From assembly GCA_026018925.1 (NCBI GenBank), contig JAKSZU010000007.1, positions 93,016,328 to 93,080,327 on the forward strand: DNA of 64,000 nt, read 5' to 3'. Every line of letters begins with the position of its first letter. The stretch's first letter is position 1. The stretch comes from Tupaia tana. Lineage: Eukaryota; Chordata; Mammalia; Scandentia; Tupaiidae. The notes under the pieces are model-generated. The model was given only the letters and a program-made list of their open reading frames with translations. It did not search any database and was not told the DNA's origin. Shown here piece after piece: positions 54,242 to 64,000 of the stretch. The translations under genes were made by a program, and so were the position numbers.

Positions 54242-54397
54242 CTTTTTTTTAAAAAAAATTATTTATTTAATTGTAATTATTATTGTTATTATTTAAAACT
54301 TTTTTGCTATAGGGCATGTGCGCTCACCAGAGACTCGAACTATGGTCAGCCATGTAGGAGTCCAGCACCTCAACCACCATGCCACCTGCCGGCCTCT
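54242..54397 (-). mobile_element. SINE type M with body deletion
   Basis: 'cactcaggctttttt' before and 'cagtcaggctttttc' after suggest its TSD. Only ~10 bases separate the 3' end from the B box. Confidence 0.75.
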
Positions 54398-54587
54398 CAG
54401 TCAGGCTTTTTCCCTTAGAATTATCTGCCAGTTAAAGGAAATGAGTCTACTTAAGGAGAGTAATAAGGGCATTCCCTTCCATAGTCCAGCCTCTCCACCT
54501 CTTATTTTGAACCATCTCAAGAGAAAGACCTTTAAATTGACCCAGAAGAGCACTGAAGAGGACAAGAGGTAAAAATCAGGTCTTCGG

Positions 54588-54840
54588 GGCTGGAAGCTGG
54601 CGTGGTGGTTAAGGTGTTGGCCTCTCACATGGTTGACCTCCATTCGAGTCCTGCACCTGGTGGCCTAAAAGTCGTGCTGGGTTTGCAAGCATACCCAAAA
54701 TCTCAAGAGAAGAATGGAGGAAAAGGCGTTGCAGCTTGGCTATCCCCCTGGGGGGTTGTTATTTACTTTTTCTCTCCCTGTGTCTCTCTCTTTCTCTGTC
54801 TCTGGCAAGTGCACATGCCCTTTAGCAAAAACCTTAAAAA
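54588..54840 (+). mobile_element. SINE type L
   Basis: Head ggggctggaagctggcgtgg. 'atcaggtctt' occurs on both sides (54575 and about 54881) as a TSD, with an A/C-rich tail between. Confidence 0.85.
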
Positions 54841-54914
54841 AAACCCAAAAAACAAAACAAAACAAAACAAAAAAAACAAGATCAGGTCTTTAGAGTTAAA
54901 GACTTTCTGAATAA

Positions 54915-55160
54915 GTTTTTTTTCCCCAGAGTGCATGTCTGCTTGCTGGAGAGAAGTAGGGGGGAGTGAGAACCGACCCACCATGGGACATGGTCCTGCC
55001 TCAGTCCCTTCCCCCTCAGTTCTCTCTTTCTCTCTCTTATCGGGGTTCTGGGCATCCACACCCGCCTGGCAGTTTTTCAAGCCACCAGGTCCAGGACTGG
55101 AGCTGCATAGTCAGCCATGTGGGAGCAGCTGCTGTAACCACCACACCATTGACTGGCCCT
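54915..55160 (-). mobile_element. SINE type L, older
   Basis: Head agggccagtcaatggtgtgg on the minus strand. Confidence 0.7.
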
Positions 55161-55544
55161 GCACAAATCTTTTCATGTGGGCCGTTCATGAAACTAAAGC
55201 AGATCGAGGAAGCCGAAGATCCCTATCGAAGAGCCGCCAGGGCCAGGGCCGTTCTGAATGGCCCACGACTGTTCGCCCAGGGCGATTGATGGGACCTGAC
55301 CCCTGGCCTGAGCTCCCGAGCAGGAGCTGTCTGGTAAAGCCTCCAGCCTGCAGGACACGGCCACGGAGAACAGTGAGCCGGGGGACTGTCTGCAGAGCAG
55401 AACAAAGGCCTGCATCCAGGCTGGCTGGCCGCCGAGCTCTGCTGCTGGACAGGAGTCCTCACATGAGTGCTGCGGGCCAGTGGCTGGTGGGCGTTTACCC
55501 TGGCCTACTGCCTTTAGCCTGCTGGGGAGAGAGATCTCATTTTT
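55161..55544. other. Intergenic GC-rich DNA
   Basis: Lacks recognisable repeats or protein similarity. The long open frame across it is joined from SINE sequence and is not credible as a gene. Confidence 0.4.
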
Positions 55545-55737
55545 TAAAATACGTTTATTGCTTATTTTTTTCTGGAAGGAGAGAGAGAAAGAGATGCACC
55601 TCCACAGGGTCCTTGTGCTGCCATCCACTCCCAGTCTCAGCTGGTCAGGTGTGCTCAGCGGGTCCCAGGACACAAACCCAGGACCCTCTCCATGCGGGTC
55701 TAGTTGTGATACCTCTGTGCCACCACCTGGCCCCTTT
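55545..55737 (-). repeat. Old tRNA-headed SINE (type O)
   Basis: 'ggagagagagaaagagatgc', 'ctccacagggtccttgtgct' and 'aggacacaaacccaggaccc', then 'gccaccacctggcccc'. The clearest type O copy. Confidence 0.55.
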
Positions 55738-55865
55738 GAGGCTTACAAATCCCTAATGAGATGCTGCATCTTGACCCTGGTCCACTAGATCTCCTGGACT
55801 TTGAGCTGGATTTAGTAACTGGGTGTAACTGTGTCCCTTGAGGAGGGCTAAGAGTTTTTTTCATG

Positions 55866-55998
55866 GGGGGCCAGCAGGTGGTGTGGTGGTTGAGGTGCTG
55901 GACTCCCACATGGCCAACCATGGTTCGAATTCTGGACCTGGTGACTTGCTTTCTTACTTTACCCTCTGTCTGTGGTGAGCACATGTGCCCTATAGCGT
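55866..55998 (+). mobile_element. SINE type M
   Basis: Head gggggccagcaggtggtgtg, B box ggttcgaattc, then 'cttgctttcttactttaccc' and 'gcacatgtgccctatagcg'. Confidence 0.8.
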
Positions 55999-56005
55999 CA
56001 AAAAG

Positions 56006-56072
56006 AAAATATAAATATATATATACCTATACACACACATACATATATATGTATGTGTATATATTTTTTTTT
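56006..56072 (+). repeat. (AT)/(AC) microsatellite
   Basis: Alternating TA and CA runs followed by T9. Confidence 0.85.
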
Positions 56073-56277
56073 TCTTAAAACATTTTTATATTCATTGGAC
56101 AAGAATGTATTTGAATGTTGGCTAGTCGGAGGTGGACTGTGGCAAAAACTGCTAGCTTTCTACTTCAAATCTACTCTCTCCATTTCCCCCTTGTCTTCTT
56201 CTTCTTGTAAGTATTCGATTTTGAGCATTTCAGATTTCCTATTTTGAGTTGGGGATGCTCACCCTATATCTTCCCTG

Positions 56278-56515
56278 TATTCCTGATAGAGCACGTGCAC
56301 ACTCACTTGGTGAGGGAGGCCGGGAGAGAAGCACGTTGGTGGGGTCCGGTCACTGTGCTTCCCCGTCCTGCACCCTCAGCCCATGGCATCTTGGGTACTT
56401 CTACATGTGCCTTGTGTGTTTCAGGCTGACCAAGTTTGGGATTTGAACCACGGTTGCTATGTGGAATCCAGCTTCCCTTGAGCAAAGCACTGCTGTGGCA
56501 CCATGGAGCTGGCCC
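56278..56515 (-). repeat. Old tRNA-headed SINE (type O)
   Basis: Head ggggccagctccatggtgcc on the minus strand, 'ggtttgaatccc'-like B box region near 56440. Confidence 0.5.
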
Positions 56516-56548
56516 CATTTCTTTTTAACACAGTTTTTTAGTTTCTTG

Positions 56549-56792
56549 CCTTTTTTTTTTGGGTATAGGATGCATGTGCTTACTGGTGAGAGAGCAAGAG
56601 AGAAAGCCCTCCCCTGTCCTCACAGGAGGGACGACCATACTGCAATCTTCTCCATTCTCTTCCTGGGATTTAGGGCATGCGTGCACACATATGCACCTGG
56701 TGTGTATTTCAAACTGCTGGGTCTGGGACTTGGACCGTGATGTCGGTCATGCGGCATCCAGCCACCTTAAGCACCATGCCACCTGGCTGGCA
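56549..56792 (-). mobile_element. SINE type L, older
   Basis: Head tgccagccaggtggcatggt on the minus strand. Confidence 0.75.
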
Positions 56793-57081
56793 CTAACACA
56801 TCATTTTGATTTCATTTACGGTGACAACGTGCTGGCTAAAGGTAATGTCTTCCTTAGCCTCCTCTGTAGCAAGAGGCACCATGTGACACGTAGGCTTCGG
56901 GCTGGGGGATGTTTAGCTTTTCTAACACAGTGATTTCCTGTGGCTCCTGTCTTTGTCTGTCTGGGGTTAGAGGAGCCTCCGGGTGAATAGGATTCAACCA
57001 GCTGGAGCCCTACATGCTAGAGCTGGCGTATTAATGCTAGAGCTGTCGTGACCAAATTCGACAAACTAGATGGTTTAAAAA
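56793..57081. other. Intergenic, no recognised feature
   Basis: 'atgctagagctg' occurs twice near 57015 and 57035. Confidence 0.4.
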
Positions 57082-57364
57082 GCAGAAGTTAGGGACCAAC
57101 GGATGGTGTAATGGTTACGTAGCTGGACTTCTATGTAGGTGACCGTGGTTTGAGTCCCAGATCTGGCAACATAAAACTCACGCTGGGCGCGTGTGCGTGT
57201 GTGCCCAAGATCCCAAGAGGAGAATGGAGGAGGAGGGATTGAGACATGGCCATCCCCCTGGAGGGTGATTTCTTGCTTTCTGTCTCCCTGTCTCTCTCTG
57301 TCTCTCTGGCAAGCACATGCTCCCAATAGCAAAAATCTCTCTCTTAAAAAAAAGGACAGAAGTT
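57082..57364 (+). mobile_element. SINE type L with 9-bp TSD
   Basis: The element is 57091-57355; cagaagtta is at 57082-57090 and 57356-57364. Confidence 0.85.
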
Positions 57365-57379
57365 AATTTTCTTGTACTT

Positions 57380-57602
57380 CTTTATTTTTTGCCATAGGAC
57401 ACACGCACTCACCAGAAAGAGACAAAAAGAAAGTGAGAAGTCACCTTCCGAGAGGTGTGGTCACGCCACAATCCCTTCTGCACCATTTCTTCATCTTGCT
57501 GGGATTTTGGGAACCCACGCATATACACCTGTCGTGTTTTCAAGCCGTCGGGCTCAGGATTCGGACCACCAGCTGCCTTAACCACCTTGCCACCTGCTGG
57601 CT
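57380..57602 (-). mobile_element. SINE type L, older
   Basis: Head tagccagcaggtggcaaggt on the minus strand. Confidence 0.75.
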
Positions 57603-58065
57603 AAAGAGTTGTATTTGCAACTGTCTGTACAGATTTCTGTCTGCCTCCACTCCCGTCGCCTGTGACAAGAGTACTTTCCTCCTGGTGCAGGGAGGGCGTC
57701 TTTCACGTGGGAGTCTCAGCTCTTGGTTTCAGGAAGGAAAGGAAAGGTCAGAGTATGTGTCTTGTACCCGTTGTTTTCAAGTGTCCTTAGCTCAGAGTAA
57801 TTCTTTTGCCAAAGTGGCATGTTTTGGGGTCGCACATTTTGTCCCCTTCGGTTACTTTCTACAGAGGTTTAGGGCTTCAGTGTATGAACTTGGGGGGACA
57901 TATCCGTATCGTCTTTAACAGCTGACAACTGGAAAGGCAGAAAATCTTGGTGGCCCGATGGCCTTAGGGTGCAGCCATCCATCCCAGTGTGGACTGCCTG
58001 CTCTGGACTCGTTACATGACAGAAATAATCTCCATCTGTCCCCCATCTGTTTAAGCTAGCCTTTT
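57603..58065. other. Intergenic, no recognised feature
   Basis: Unique-looking, no repeats recognised. Confidence 0.4.
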
Positions 58066-58069
58066 TTGT

Positions 58070-58262
58070 TTGTTTCTTTTTTTTTTTCCTTCCTGTCTTT
58101 CTTTCCTTTTCTATCTTCCTCCTTTCTTTTCCTTCCTTCCTTCTCTCTCTCTCTCTCTCCCTCTTTCTTTCTCTCTCTTCCTTCCTTTTTTCTTTTCATT
58201 TCTTTCTTTCTTTCTCTCTTCTTTCGCTTTCTTTTTTCTTTTATTTTCTCTCTCTTTCTTTC
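58070..58262 (+). repeat. Imperfect CT/CTTT-rich pyrimidine tract
   Basis: About 190 bp almost purely pyrimidine with interruptions. It is more degenerate than those at 41.2 and 43.8 kb. Confidence 0.9.
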
Positions 58263-58406
58263 GTAGCTGAACACATTTTAATATTGATACACACCCAAAT
58301 GGAACCTGTCACATTTTCCTGAAATCCTCTTCTCTTCCTGTGTTCCCTGGTCAGTTTGTCTGACCACCACTCAGCCTTTGTTAGGCCTCCATCAAATACA
58401 TAATCA

Positions 58407-58653
58407 ATCCCCAAGTCTTTGTTTTTAAGTTTTGCTACAGAGCATTTGTACTCACTGGGGAGAGAGAAGAGAGAGAAGGTGAGAGAAGCACCTCCCCGGG
58501 GTGGGGGGATGACCATGCTGCAATCTCTTGTTCTCCATTCTTCTCTTGGGATTTTGGGCATGCACACACTTGAACCTGGCATGCTTTCCCCCCCGTGTGG
58601 GATCCAGTCCCCTTAACCACCACTCCACAAGCTGGCCCAATCTCTAAGTCTTT
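58407..58653 (-). mobile_element. SINE type L with imperfect TSD
   Basis: The element is about 58425-58638; caatccccaagtctt and caatctctaagtctt flank it. Confidence 0.82.
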
Positions 58654-58661
58654 TAGATCAG

Positions 58662-58893
58662 ATTTTTTTGAGAGATTTTTGCTATAGGGCATATGTGCTC
58701 ACCAGACAGTGAAAAATCACCCCCCGGGGGGATGGCCACAACTCAATCCCTTCTCCTCCATTCTCCTCTTAGGATTTTGGGCACTCATGCACATATGCCT
58801 GGCATGAGTTTTAAGCTACTGGGTCTAGGACTTGAACTGTGGTCAACTACATGGGAGTCCGGCGAAGTAACCATTATGCCATCTGCTAGTCTC
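58662..58893 (-). mobile_element. SINE type L
   Basis: Head gagactagcagatggcataa on the minus strand; short CT-rich body. Confidence 0.82.
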
Positions 58894-59071
58894 AGGATTT
58901 TTAGTCTCTCTTATAGGGTTAACTGGGTTCTGCAAAAAGAGAGCTTAAAGTCCTGGCCCCCAGAGCTTCACACTGTGACCTTGTTGGGAACAGAGACGTC
59001 GCAGAGGTGATCGTCAAGGTGAAGTCATACATCGACATCAAGGCAGAGAGCGTCGTGTGAAGAGGCAGACA

Positions 59072-59166
59072 CGGGGCCGCAGGTAGTGTGTGGTTAAGGC
59101 ACTGGTCTCTTGCATGGCTGACTGCAGTCTGAGTCCCGGACCCAGTGACTTGAAAATCATCCATGC
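59072..59166 (+). mobile_element. SINE head fragment
   Basis: Head ggggccgcaggtagtgtgtg to 'cttgaaaatcatccatgcc', cut by the next SINE. Confidence 0.7.
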
Positions 59167-59167
59167 C

Positions 59168-59412
59168 TGGGACCAGTAGATGGCATAATGGTTACGTCAC
59201 TCGACTCCCATGTAGTCAACTGTGGTTAGAGTTCCAGGCCTGGAGACATAAAACTCCCCCCCGGCGTGTGTGCGCGCATGCCCAGAATCCTGAAAGGAGA
59301 AGGGATTGCGGCCTGGCCATCCCTCCTGGTGGGGGTGGGTGGGGGTGCGATTTCTCATTTTCCATCTTTGTCTCTCTGGCAAGCACACGTGCCCTATAGA
59401 AAAATCTCTCTC
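59168..59412 (+). mobile_element. SINE type L
   Basis: Head tgggaccagtagatggcata; GC palindrome expanded to a G-rich run at 59328-59348. Confidence 0.82.
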
Positions 59413-59439
59413 AGAGAGCAAAAACAGAAAAGGAAATAC

Positions 59440-59515
59440 ACAATAAATGGTGATGAACTATAGTCGCCATTTTGTGCTAACAACTCCCAAACTTATTCTA
59501 TCTGATTGTAACTTC
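59440..59515 (+). repeat. Possible L1 3' UTR scrap
   Basis: 'gatgaactatagtcgccatt' and 'tattctatctgattgtaac' resemble an L1 3' UTR motif. Confidence 0.35.
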
Positions 59516-60215
59516 ACACCTGTCATTTCTGTTGTTTCAACCCCACCCGGTATTCTGTTACTGCAGCACAGCAGGCTACAATACCCTCTGACCCCCTCAC
59601 GCTTCCCCGGGTCACTTGGCTCACATTTTGCTGCAAAAGCTTCTAAACTCGTCTCCTGGATCCCAGGAGGTCTCCTTCCCATTCGCTCTCCCACAGCAGT
59701 CGGGAAGAGCTTCCTCGAGCTCAAGCCCTCGAGGGCACACACCTGCAGCGGTTTCCCAGCTGGCCGAGGTGAACGCCGAGCTCCCTCGTTACCTGGCACA
59801 CTGCCCTCTGTGTCTTCCTGGCATCACCTGTATGGGACTTTGCTGTCACACTCAGGGCCTCCGATCCCTCGTGCTCCACTGTCTGACCTCTGGCCTTTTC
59901 GCTCGTGTCAGATGTCCTTCTCCCAGGACGCCTCGACTCTTCAAACTTCACGTCCCTGCCGTTCGCTCTTAAACACCCGGTTCTTGCCCTTGCAAGCATG
60001 GCTCTCCTTTCTCAGGGTGCTCGCCGGCCTGTGTACCTGCCTCTCCGGTGTGGGAGCTCCCAGGTGGCCCCCAGCACCACAGCACCAGTGCCTGGCAGTG
60101 ACCGTCCTGCCTCAGGTGCTTCACACATCGGATGGCGGCAGACAGAGGGCTGATTCCTTTTATTGTCGTGTTCCCATGAGTTTTGCATTTTGAAAGACGT
60201 TAACACAACTTTATC
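59516..60215. other. Intergenic, weak old-repeat character
   Basis: 'caccagtgcctggcagtgac' near 60084 hints at a MIR/L2 3' end. The long open frames have no recognisable domain. Confidence 0.35.
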
Positions 60216-60217
60216 AC

Positions 60218-60464
60218 TCTTTCTCTCTTTATCTATTTTATTGCCAGTGCATGCAGGTGCTTGTCAGAAAGAGAGATTGAGGGAGAGGGAGAGAGGAGGC
60301 CCCCTCCAACGGGAAATGGTTACACTGCAATTCCGTCTCCGTTTCTCACCCTGTCATGACTCTGGGCGTGTACGCTGTTTTTCAAGCTGCCAGGCCTAGG
60401 ATTCAAACCGGGGTCGACTCTGCGGGATCCTGTTCCCTTAGCTGCGAGGCCATGGGGCCAGCCC
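60218..60464 (-). mobile_element. Old SINE, type O/L
   Basis: Head ggggctggccccatggcctc on the minus strand, B box ggtttgaatcc. Confidence 0.6.
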
Positions 60465-60573
60465 CGTGATTTATTTATGAAGTTAATCTACGTGAACTTA
60501 TCAGAGGAGTCTGCATGAGTTTCTTTCTTTCCTTCCTTCTTTCTTCCTAAATATTGAAAATAGCTTGAAGACT

Positions 60574-60700
60574 TGGCCTGCTCCTTAGCTCGGTGGGTAA
60601 GGGGGCTGGCTCCCACGGAGACACTGTGGTTTGGACCATGGCCCGGCAGCTTGCGAAACACACTGGGAGTGTCCATGCGTGCCCAAGCCTGCCTCGGGAG
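60574..60700 (+). repeat. Eroded SINE head and body
   Basis: 'cttagctcggtgggtaaggg', 'gctggctcccacggagacac', then 'gtccatgcgtgcccaagcc'. Confidence 0.4.
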
Positions 60701-60861
60701 TTCTGGCTCCCAACCTAAGATTCCTCTGCCCTTCCACGGCAGCGAAGGCCTCGGGAGGAACGGGACAGCAGTGGGTGCTGGGGAGTGTTTACAGCCGGGC
60801 TCGTGGGGCGGGGCGTGCAGGGGCCTTGAGCTGTGGCATTTGTGGGTGGTGTAAGTGGTCC

Positions 60862-61080
60862 GTGTTGGTGGATGTTGTTCTATGGTATGTGTATGGAGTA
60901 TGTTCTATGGTGTATGTGTAGTGCATAGTGTAAGTCAGTGCATGTTGTTCTACGGTGTGTGTGTAGTGTATGTTGGTGCATGTATAGTGTTTATGCTATG
61001 TATGGTGTATGGCGTGTGTTGGTGTATGTTCTTTGGTGTGTGTGGTGCATGGTGTGAGTTGGTATATGTTGTTCTATGGA
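60862..61080 (+). repeat. Degenerate GT-rich minisatellite
   Basis: Repeats of units such as 'gttggtgcatgttgttctat' and 'ggtgtgtgtgtagtgtatg', roughly 35-60 bp period, five or more copies. Strong strand asymmetry (G and T only for long stretches). Confidence 0.8.
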
Positions 61081-61084
61081 GCGA

Positions 61085-61330
61085 ATGACTCTTTTTTAAA
61101 AAAGAATTATTTATTTAATTTTACTTATCATCATCATCATTAGTAGTACTTTTTAAAATGAATTATTTTATTTAATTTTACTTATTCATTCATTTTATCT
61201 TAATTTGACCAGAGAGGGACAGAGATAGAGAGAGGGAAAGTGAGAAAGCAAGTAGCCAGGTCCAGGACTTGAACTGTGGTCAGCCATGTGGGAGTGTCCA
61301 GCTCCTTAACCACTACTCCACCTGCTGGTT
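61085..61330 (-). mobile_element. SINE type S with long tail
   Basis: Head aaaccagcaggtggagtagt on the minus strand; tail (ATC)n and TAAAT repeats at 61105-61200. Confidence 0.8.
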
Positions 61331-61332
61331 TC

Positions 61333-61475
61333 TCATTGTTATTACTTTTAATTTGACCAGAGAGAGACAGAGAGAGGGAGAGGGAAAGCGAGAAAGCAAG
61401 AGGCCAGGTCCGGGTCACGAACCTCAGTTGGCCATGTAGAAGTCCAGTGCCTTAACCACCCACCTGCTGGTCTCC
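61333..61475 (-). mobile_element. SINE type S
   Basis: Head gagaccagcaggtgggtggt on the minus strand; B box altered (ggttcgtgacc). Confidence 0.8.
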
Positions 61476-62160
61476 TGTGGTGTAAACAATTCCACCTTGG
61501 GTAATTTACAGCTGCCTACGTGCAGTCACTGAACCTGAGAGTGGGTTGACGTTGGCTCCAGCACACCACGAGGTAGAGCCCTGGATTTGGACTGAAGGTT
61601 TGTGTTCCGGGAAACGTCCTTGCTATCTTCCTGCAAAGCTTCTGGTGCTGGAGGCCCTTGCCTCTCCGAAAGTGTTGTGCCAGAATGTGCCAACCTCTGG
61701 CAAAGAGGTGGTACAGAAGGCTGTAAATAAAAACGAAGGCTCCCAAAGGAATGACCTGCTGCAAATATGACAGGATGGAGAACGCAGAGGGATGGAAAGT
61801 GCTGCTCATTGTCACGCGTTGGAACAAGTCAGTGATGACCTCAGCACAGATGAGTTAATGAAGTAAAAATTCAAGTCCCCAGAGCATTTGCAGCCCTGGC
61901 AAAGCGTCACCTCCTCATTTGTTTTAGGCGGAAAGAATTCCTCCTTCCTCACTGGATGCCATGTAGGAAAAGTCATAATGCATTTTAGCATAGAAAAACA
62001 TAGAAAAATATGTCATGACTTTCTCGATTACCTAATAATTAAGCTCAGTTGCTTTTTTTAAATTTTGGAATTGCATTGTATTTAGAATGCATCTTACAGA
62101 ATTCATCCAGACTCCCTAGCTTGGCAGAGAGGCTTTTTACCAAGTGAGTTTCCCAAGAAG
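61476..62160. other. Intergenic, no recognised feature
   Basis: Unique-looking DNA without repeats I can name. Confidence 0.4.
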
Positions 62161-62164
62161 GTAA

Positions 62165-62295
62165 AGTGGGACAGTGGGGAGAACCCAGGCTTTGGGGTTT
62201 GATCCGTTTGGGCCTGACTCTGTCCTAGCACTTACTGCTATGTGAGCGTGCCTGGTTTTCTTAACCACTAGGCTATAAGGCCAGCCCCAGGCGTA
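62165..62295 (+). repeat. MIR fragment followed by a SINE scrap
   Basis: 'gaacccaggctttggggttt' and 'gcctgactctgtcctagcac' resemble MIR. 62250-62292 ('cttaaccactaggctataag' then 'gccagcccc') is a minus-strand SINE head. Confidence 0.4.
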
Positions 62296-62755
62296 GCTGG
62301 TTTTCTAACTTCTTGGCTCCTGTTTCTTTATTCTTAGAGAGTTTCCTTACACATCTGACGTAGCATACAAGGATCAAGATGTGCTAGGCGTCTAACATGC
62401 CACCTGCTGTAGATGTTAAGGATTCAAGGAGTACCTGTTCTTTCCTTTTGTGGGTTAAATATTTCCTGCTTGTTCAAATCTTTCCATTTTGGGGGACCTT
62501 GCAGAAAGCAAGCAAAATGAGTAAGTTCAGGTATTCAGTTTAATTATTCATTCTGCAAACGAACAAGTTTATTTATGTAGTCACTTAAATATTTAGATGC
62601 ACAAACATTCTCTATGGACTGACTCTCTTTACTGTCTAGTGGTTTTGCAGAGCAAGGACCCAAGTAAGTTCCTGGGCTCAGGGGTCAAGTATATCCCTAC
62701 TCAGGTAGAAGGTAAGAGTCCATGTGAGGTAGGAGACAGAGACCCTAAAAATAAA
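62296..62755. other. Intergenic, no recognised feature
   Basis: No recognised repeat or gene. Confidence 0.4.
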
Positions 62756-62759
62756 TAAA

Positions 62760-63225
62760 GTTAGGGTGTAGGACCAAAATGGAATCTCAAAAAGGCTAAG
62801 TTTCAAGCGACTCAGCTGCTTGCTCGGAGAGACGGCTGGATTAACCTAGGCAGCAAGACCTAAAACAAAGGCATTTTCCAGGCCCGAACACATTCCCCAA
62901 AGAAGATAAGAAAGTGGTGTTTATGGCCCAAAGCTCTTAGACAGAGGATCTCCTGACCTTCCTACCCAGATCCACCCAGCATGTGACCACCCCCCCGCCC
63001 ACATGGGGGAACATGCACAAGAAAACACGGCTGGAAAGAGCCCCAGGGTAAGCCCTCTGCCCCATACTTCCTTGGCAACCCACTTTCCAGGACCTGCTCC
63101 CTGTCTGGGAACCCCGTTCTTCATGCCCTCTCTCAATGAACTCTACTTACTATCCCCTCTCTGTGTCCACGTCTCTGACTCTTCATGAGTGTGAGACGAG
63201 AACCCGGGTCCCACTGTGGGTGCTG
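62760..63225 (+). mobile_element. Probable LTR fragment
   Basis: 'aatgaactctacttactatc' (decayed AATAAA position), 'ctgtgtccacgtctctgact' and 'gtgagacgagaacccgggtc' resemble the R/U5 end of class I ERV LTRs. The left edge is unclear. Confidence 0.45.
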
Positions 63226-63479
63226 GTCCTGACCACCCCTGAACACCCGCATCCCTGCATCACATAGGAGTCGTTCTGAAGTGTGGCCCAATGCGCTGAA
63301 GGGTGGTAGGAGGATCCTGCTCGTGATCGAGCCTCACCAGAGGAAGGCAATAACTGGAAACGACCCCTGTGTCCCTGTTAAGCCACAGCCTCACCTTTAA
63401 ACTTATGAACCACAACTGATGCTATGCGGATGGAACCTTTGCTGTTGTGCTGGTGAGGAACTGATGTTCGGAGAGGTCT

Positions 63480-63723
63480 GTGCCTTCACTGGACACCGCT
63501 CCTTATGCACCTACTATGCGTGGGCATGTTCCAGGCGCTGAAGATCCAGCATGAACAAAATAGACACACATTTCTGCCCTTGTGGAGACATTAGCAAGGC
63601 AATAGACAAGACCAGGGAGTAAGTCAGAATGTGCCGGTGGTCCTGAGGGCATGGGGACCATGAGGCAGGAACTCTGGGATGAGGAGGCTGCATATTTGGT
63701 CACGTTTTAAAATCTATTTCTTC

Positions 63724-63762
<39 letters not shown>

Positions 63763-64000
63763 CCTCAGAAAGGTTCCTGATTCTGTCACCCCTCTCAGCC
63801 ATCAGTCAGCCCCGAGTCATGGGCACACGTGTGCCTGGTGTACCAGAGAGGTGTCCAGACTTGAACCAGAAACTCTTCTGTGTGCGAAGGCCTTGCAGAG
63901 CACTCTTTTTACCACTGCACTGTGGTCTGGGCCCTGCAATTAGATTTAAGGTGATCAGAGAGGGCCTTGTGGAGATGTCCTTGGAGCACAGATGTGGAAG
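63480..64000 (+). mobile_element. L2 LINE fragment, split by a SINE, running off the window
   Basis: 'cctactatgcgtgggcatgt', 'tccaggcgctgaagatccag' and 'acatttctgcccttgtggag', then after the insert 'ggtgatcagagagggccttg'. The two parts are consecutive in L2 order. Confidence 0.75.
63708..63938 (-). repeat. Old tRNA-headed SINE (type O) inside L2
   Basis: (GA)n at 63727-63759, 'cacctcagaaaggttcctga', 'gggcacacgtgtgcctggtg', head gggcccagaccacagtgcag on the minus strand. Confidence 0.55.

Noticed and set aside
54935..55756. 273-codon plus-strand open frame
   Set aside because: It runs through a type L SINE, GC-rich unique DNA and a type O SINE, with no domain, start context or splice logic; chance openness.

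Overview
The window is mammalian nuclear DNA: split genes with consensus splice sites, CpG-island promoters, processed pseudogenes, L1, L2 and MIR remnants, retroviral LTR debris, and a very dense cover of one tRNA-derived SINE clan. Gene order matches the human 1p36.11 block PNRC2 - SRSF10 - (towards MYOM3), so this is the orthologous region of another eutherian. The abundant SINE has a tRNA-like head with an intact B box and either a ~250-bp or a ~150-bp body; it is not Alu, B1/B2, a carnivore tRNA-Lys SINE or horse ERE. A MER2-like pogo/Tigger MITE and two fossils containing 7SL-derived modules point to Euarchontoglires. My best guess is a colugo (Dermoptera, CYN-type SINEs), with tree shrew as the alternative. 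This is inference from memory, not a database match.

Layout. 1-560: decayed LTR. 1150-2150: CpG island with the PNRC2 promoter and exon 1. 2622-4865: PNRC2 exons 2 and 3 (plus strand); the whole 139-aa CDS lies in exon 3. 6420-22900: SRSF10 on the minus strand, tail to tail with PNRC2, with six coding exons for the 262-aa long isoform plus an alternative last exon for the 183-aa short isoform. SRSF10 intron 2 is a U12-type AT-AC intron and holds a perfect 36-bp inverted repeat. 22330-23000: SRSF10 CpG-island promoter. 23500-64000: intergenic DNA packed with SINEs, many nested, plus four processed pseudogenes (CMC1, CBX3, RPS27L, RAP1B), a MER2-like element, L1/L2/MIR pieces, an ERV remnant around 41-43.8 kb, pyrimidine-rich arrays and a GT-rich minisatellite. 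No further functional gene was recognised.

How the genes relate. PNRC2 is a decapping and nonsense-mediated decay adaptor. SRSF10 is an SR-type splicing regulator. They converge with only about 1.6 kb between the predicted poly(A) sites. Both transcripts carry features suggesting post-transcriptional self-control: an upstream ORF ending 14 nt before the PNRC2 start codon, and the minor-class intron with an overlapping major-class donor in SRSF10.

Limits: SINE and LTR edges are approximate unless a target-site duplication (TSD) is quoted. Names of ancient repeats are from memory. 'Type L' is the ~250-bp SINE, 'type S' the ~150-bp SINE ending in a CT-rich stretch and TAAA-like tail, 'type M' a form with S-like body and L-like 3' end, and 'type O' an older divergent tRNA-headed form.
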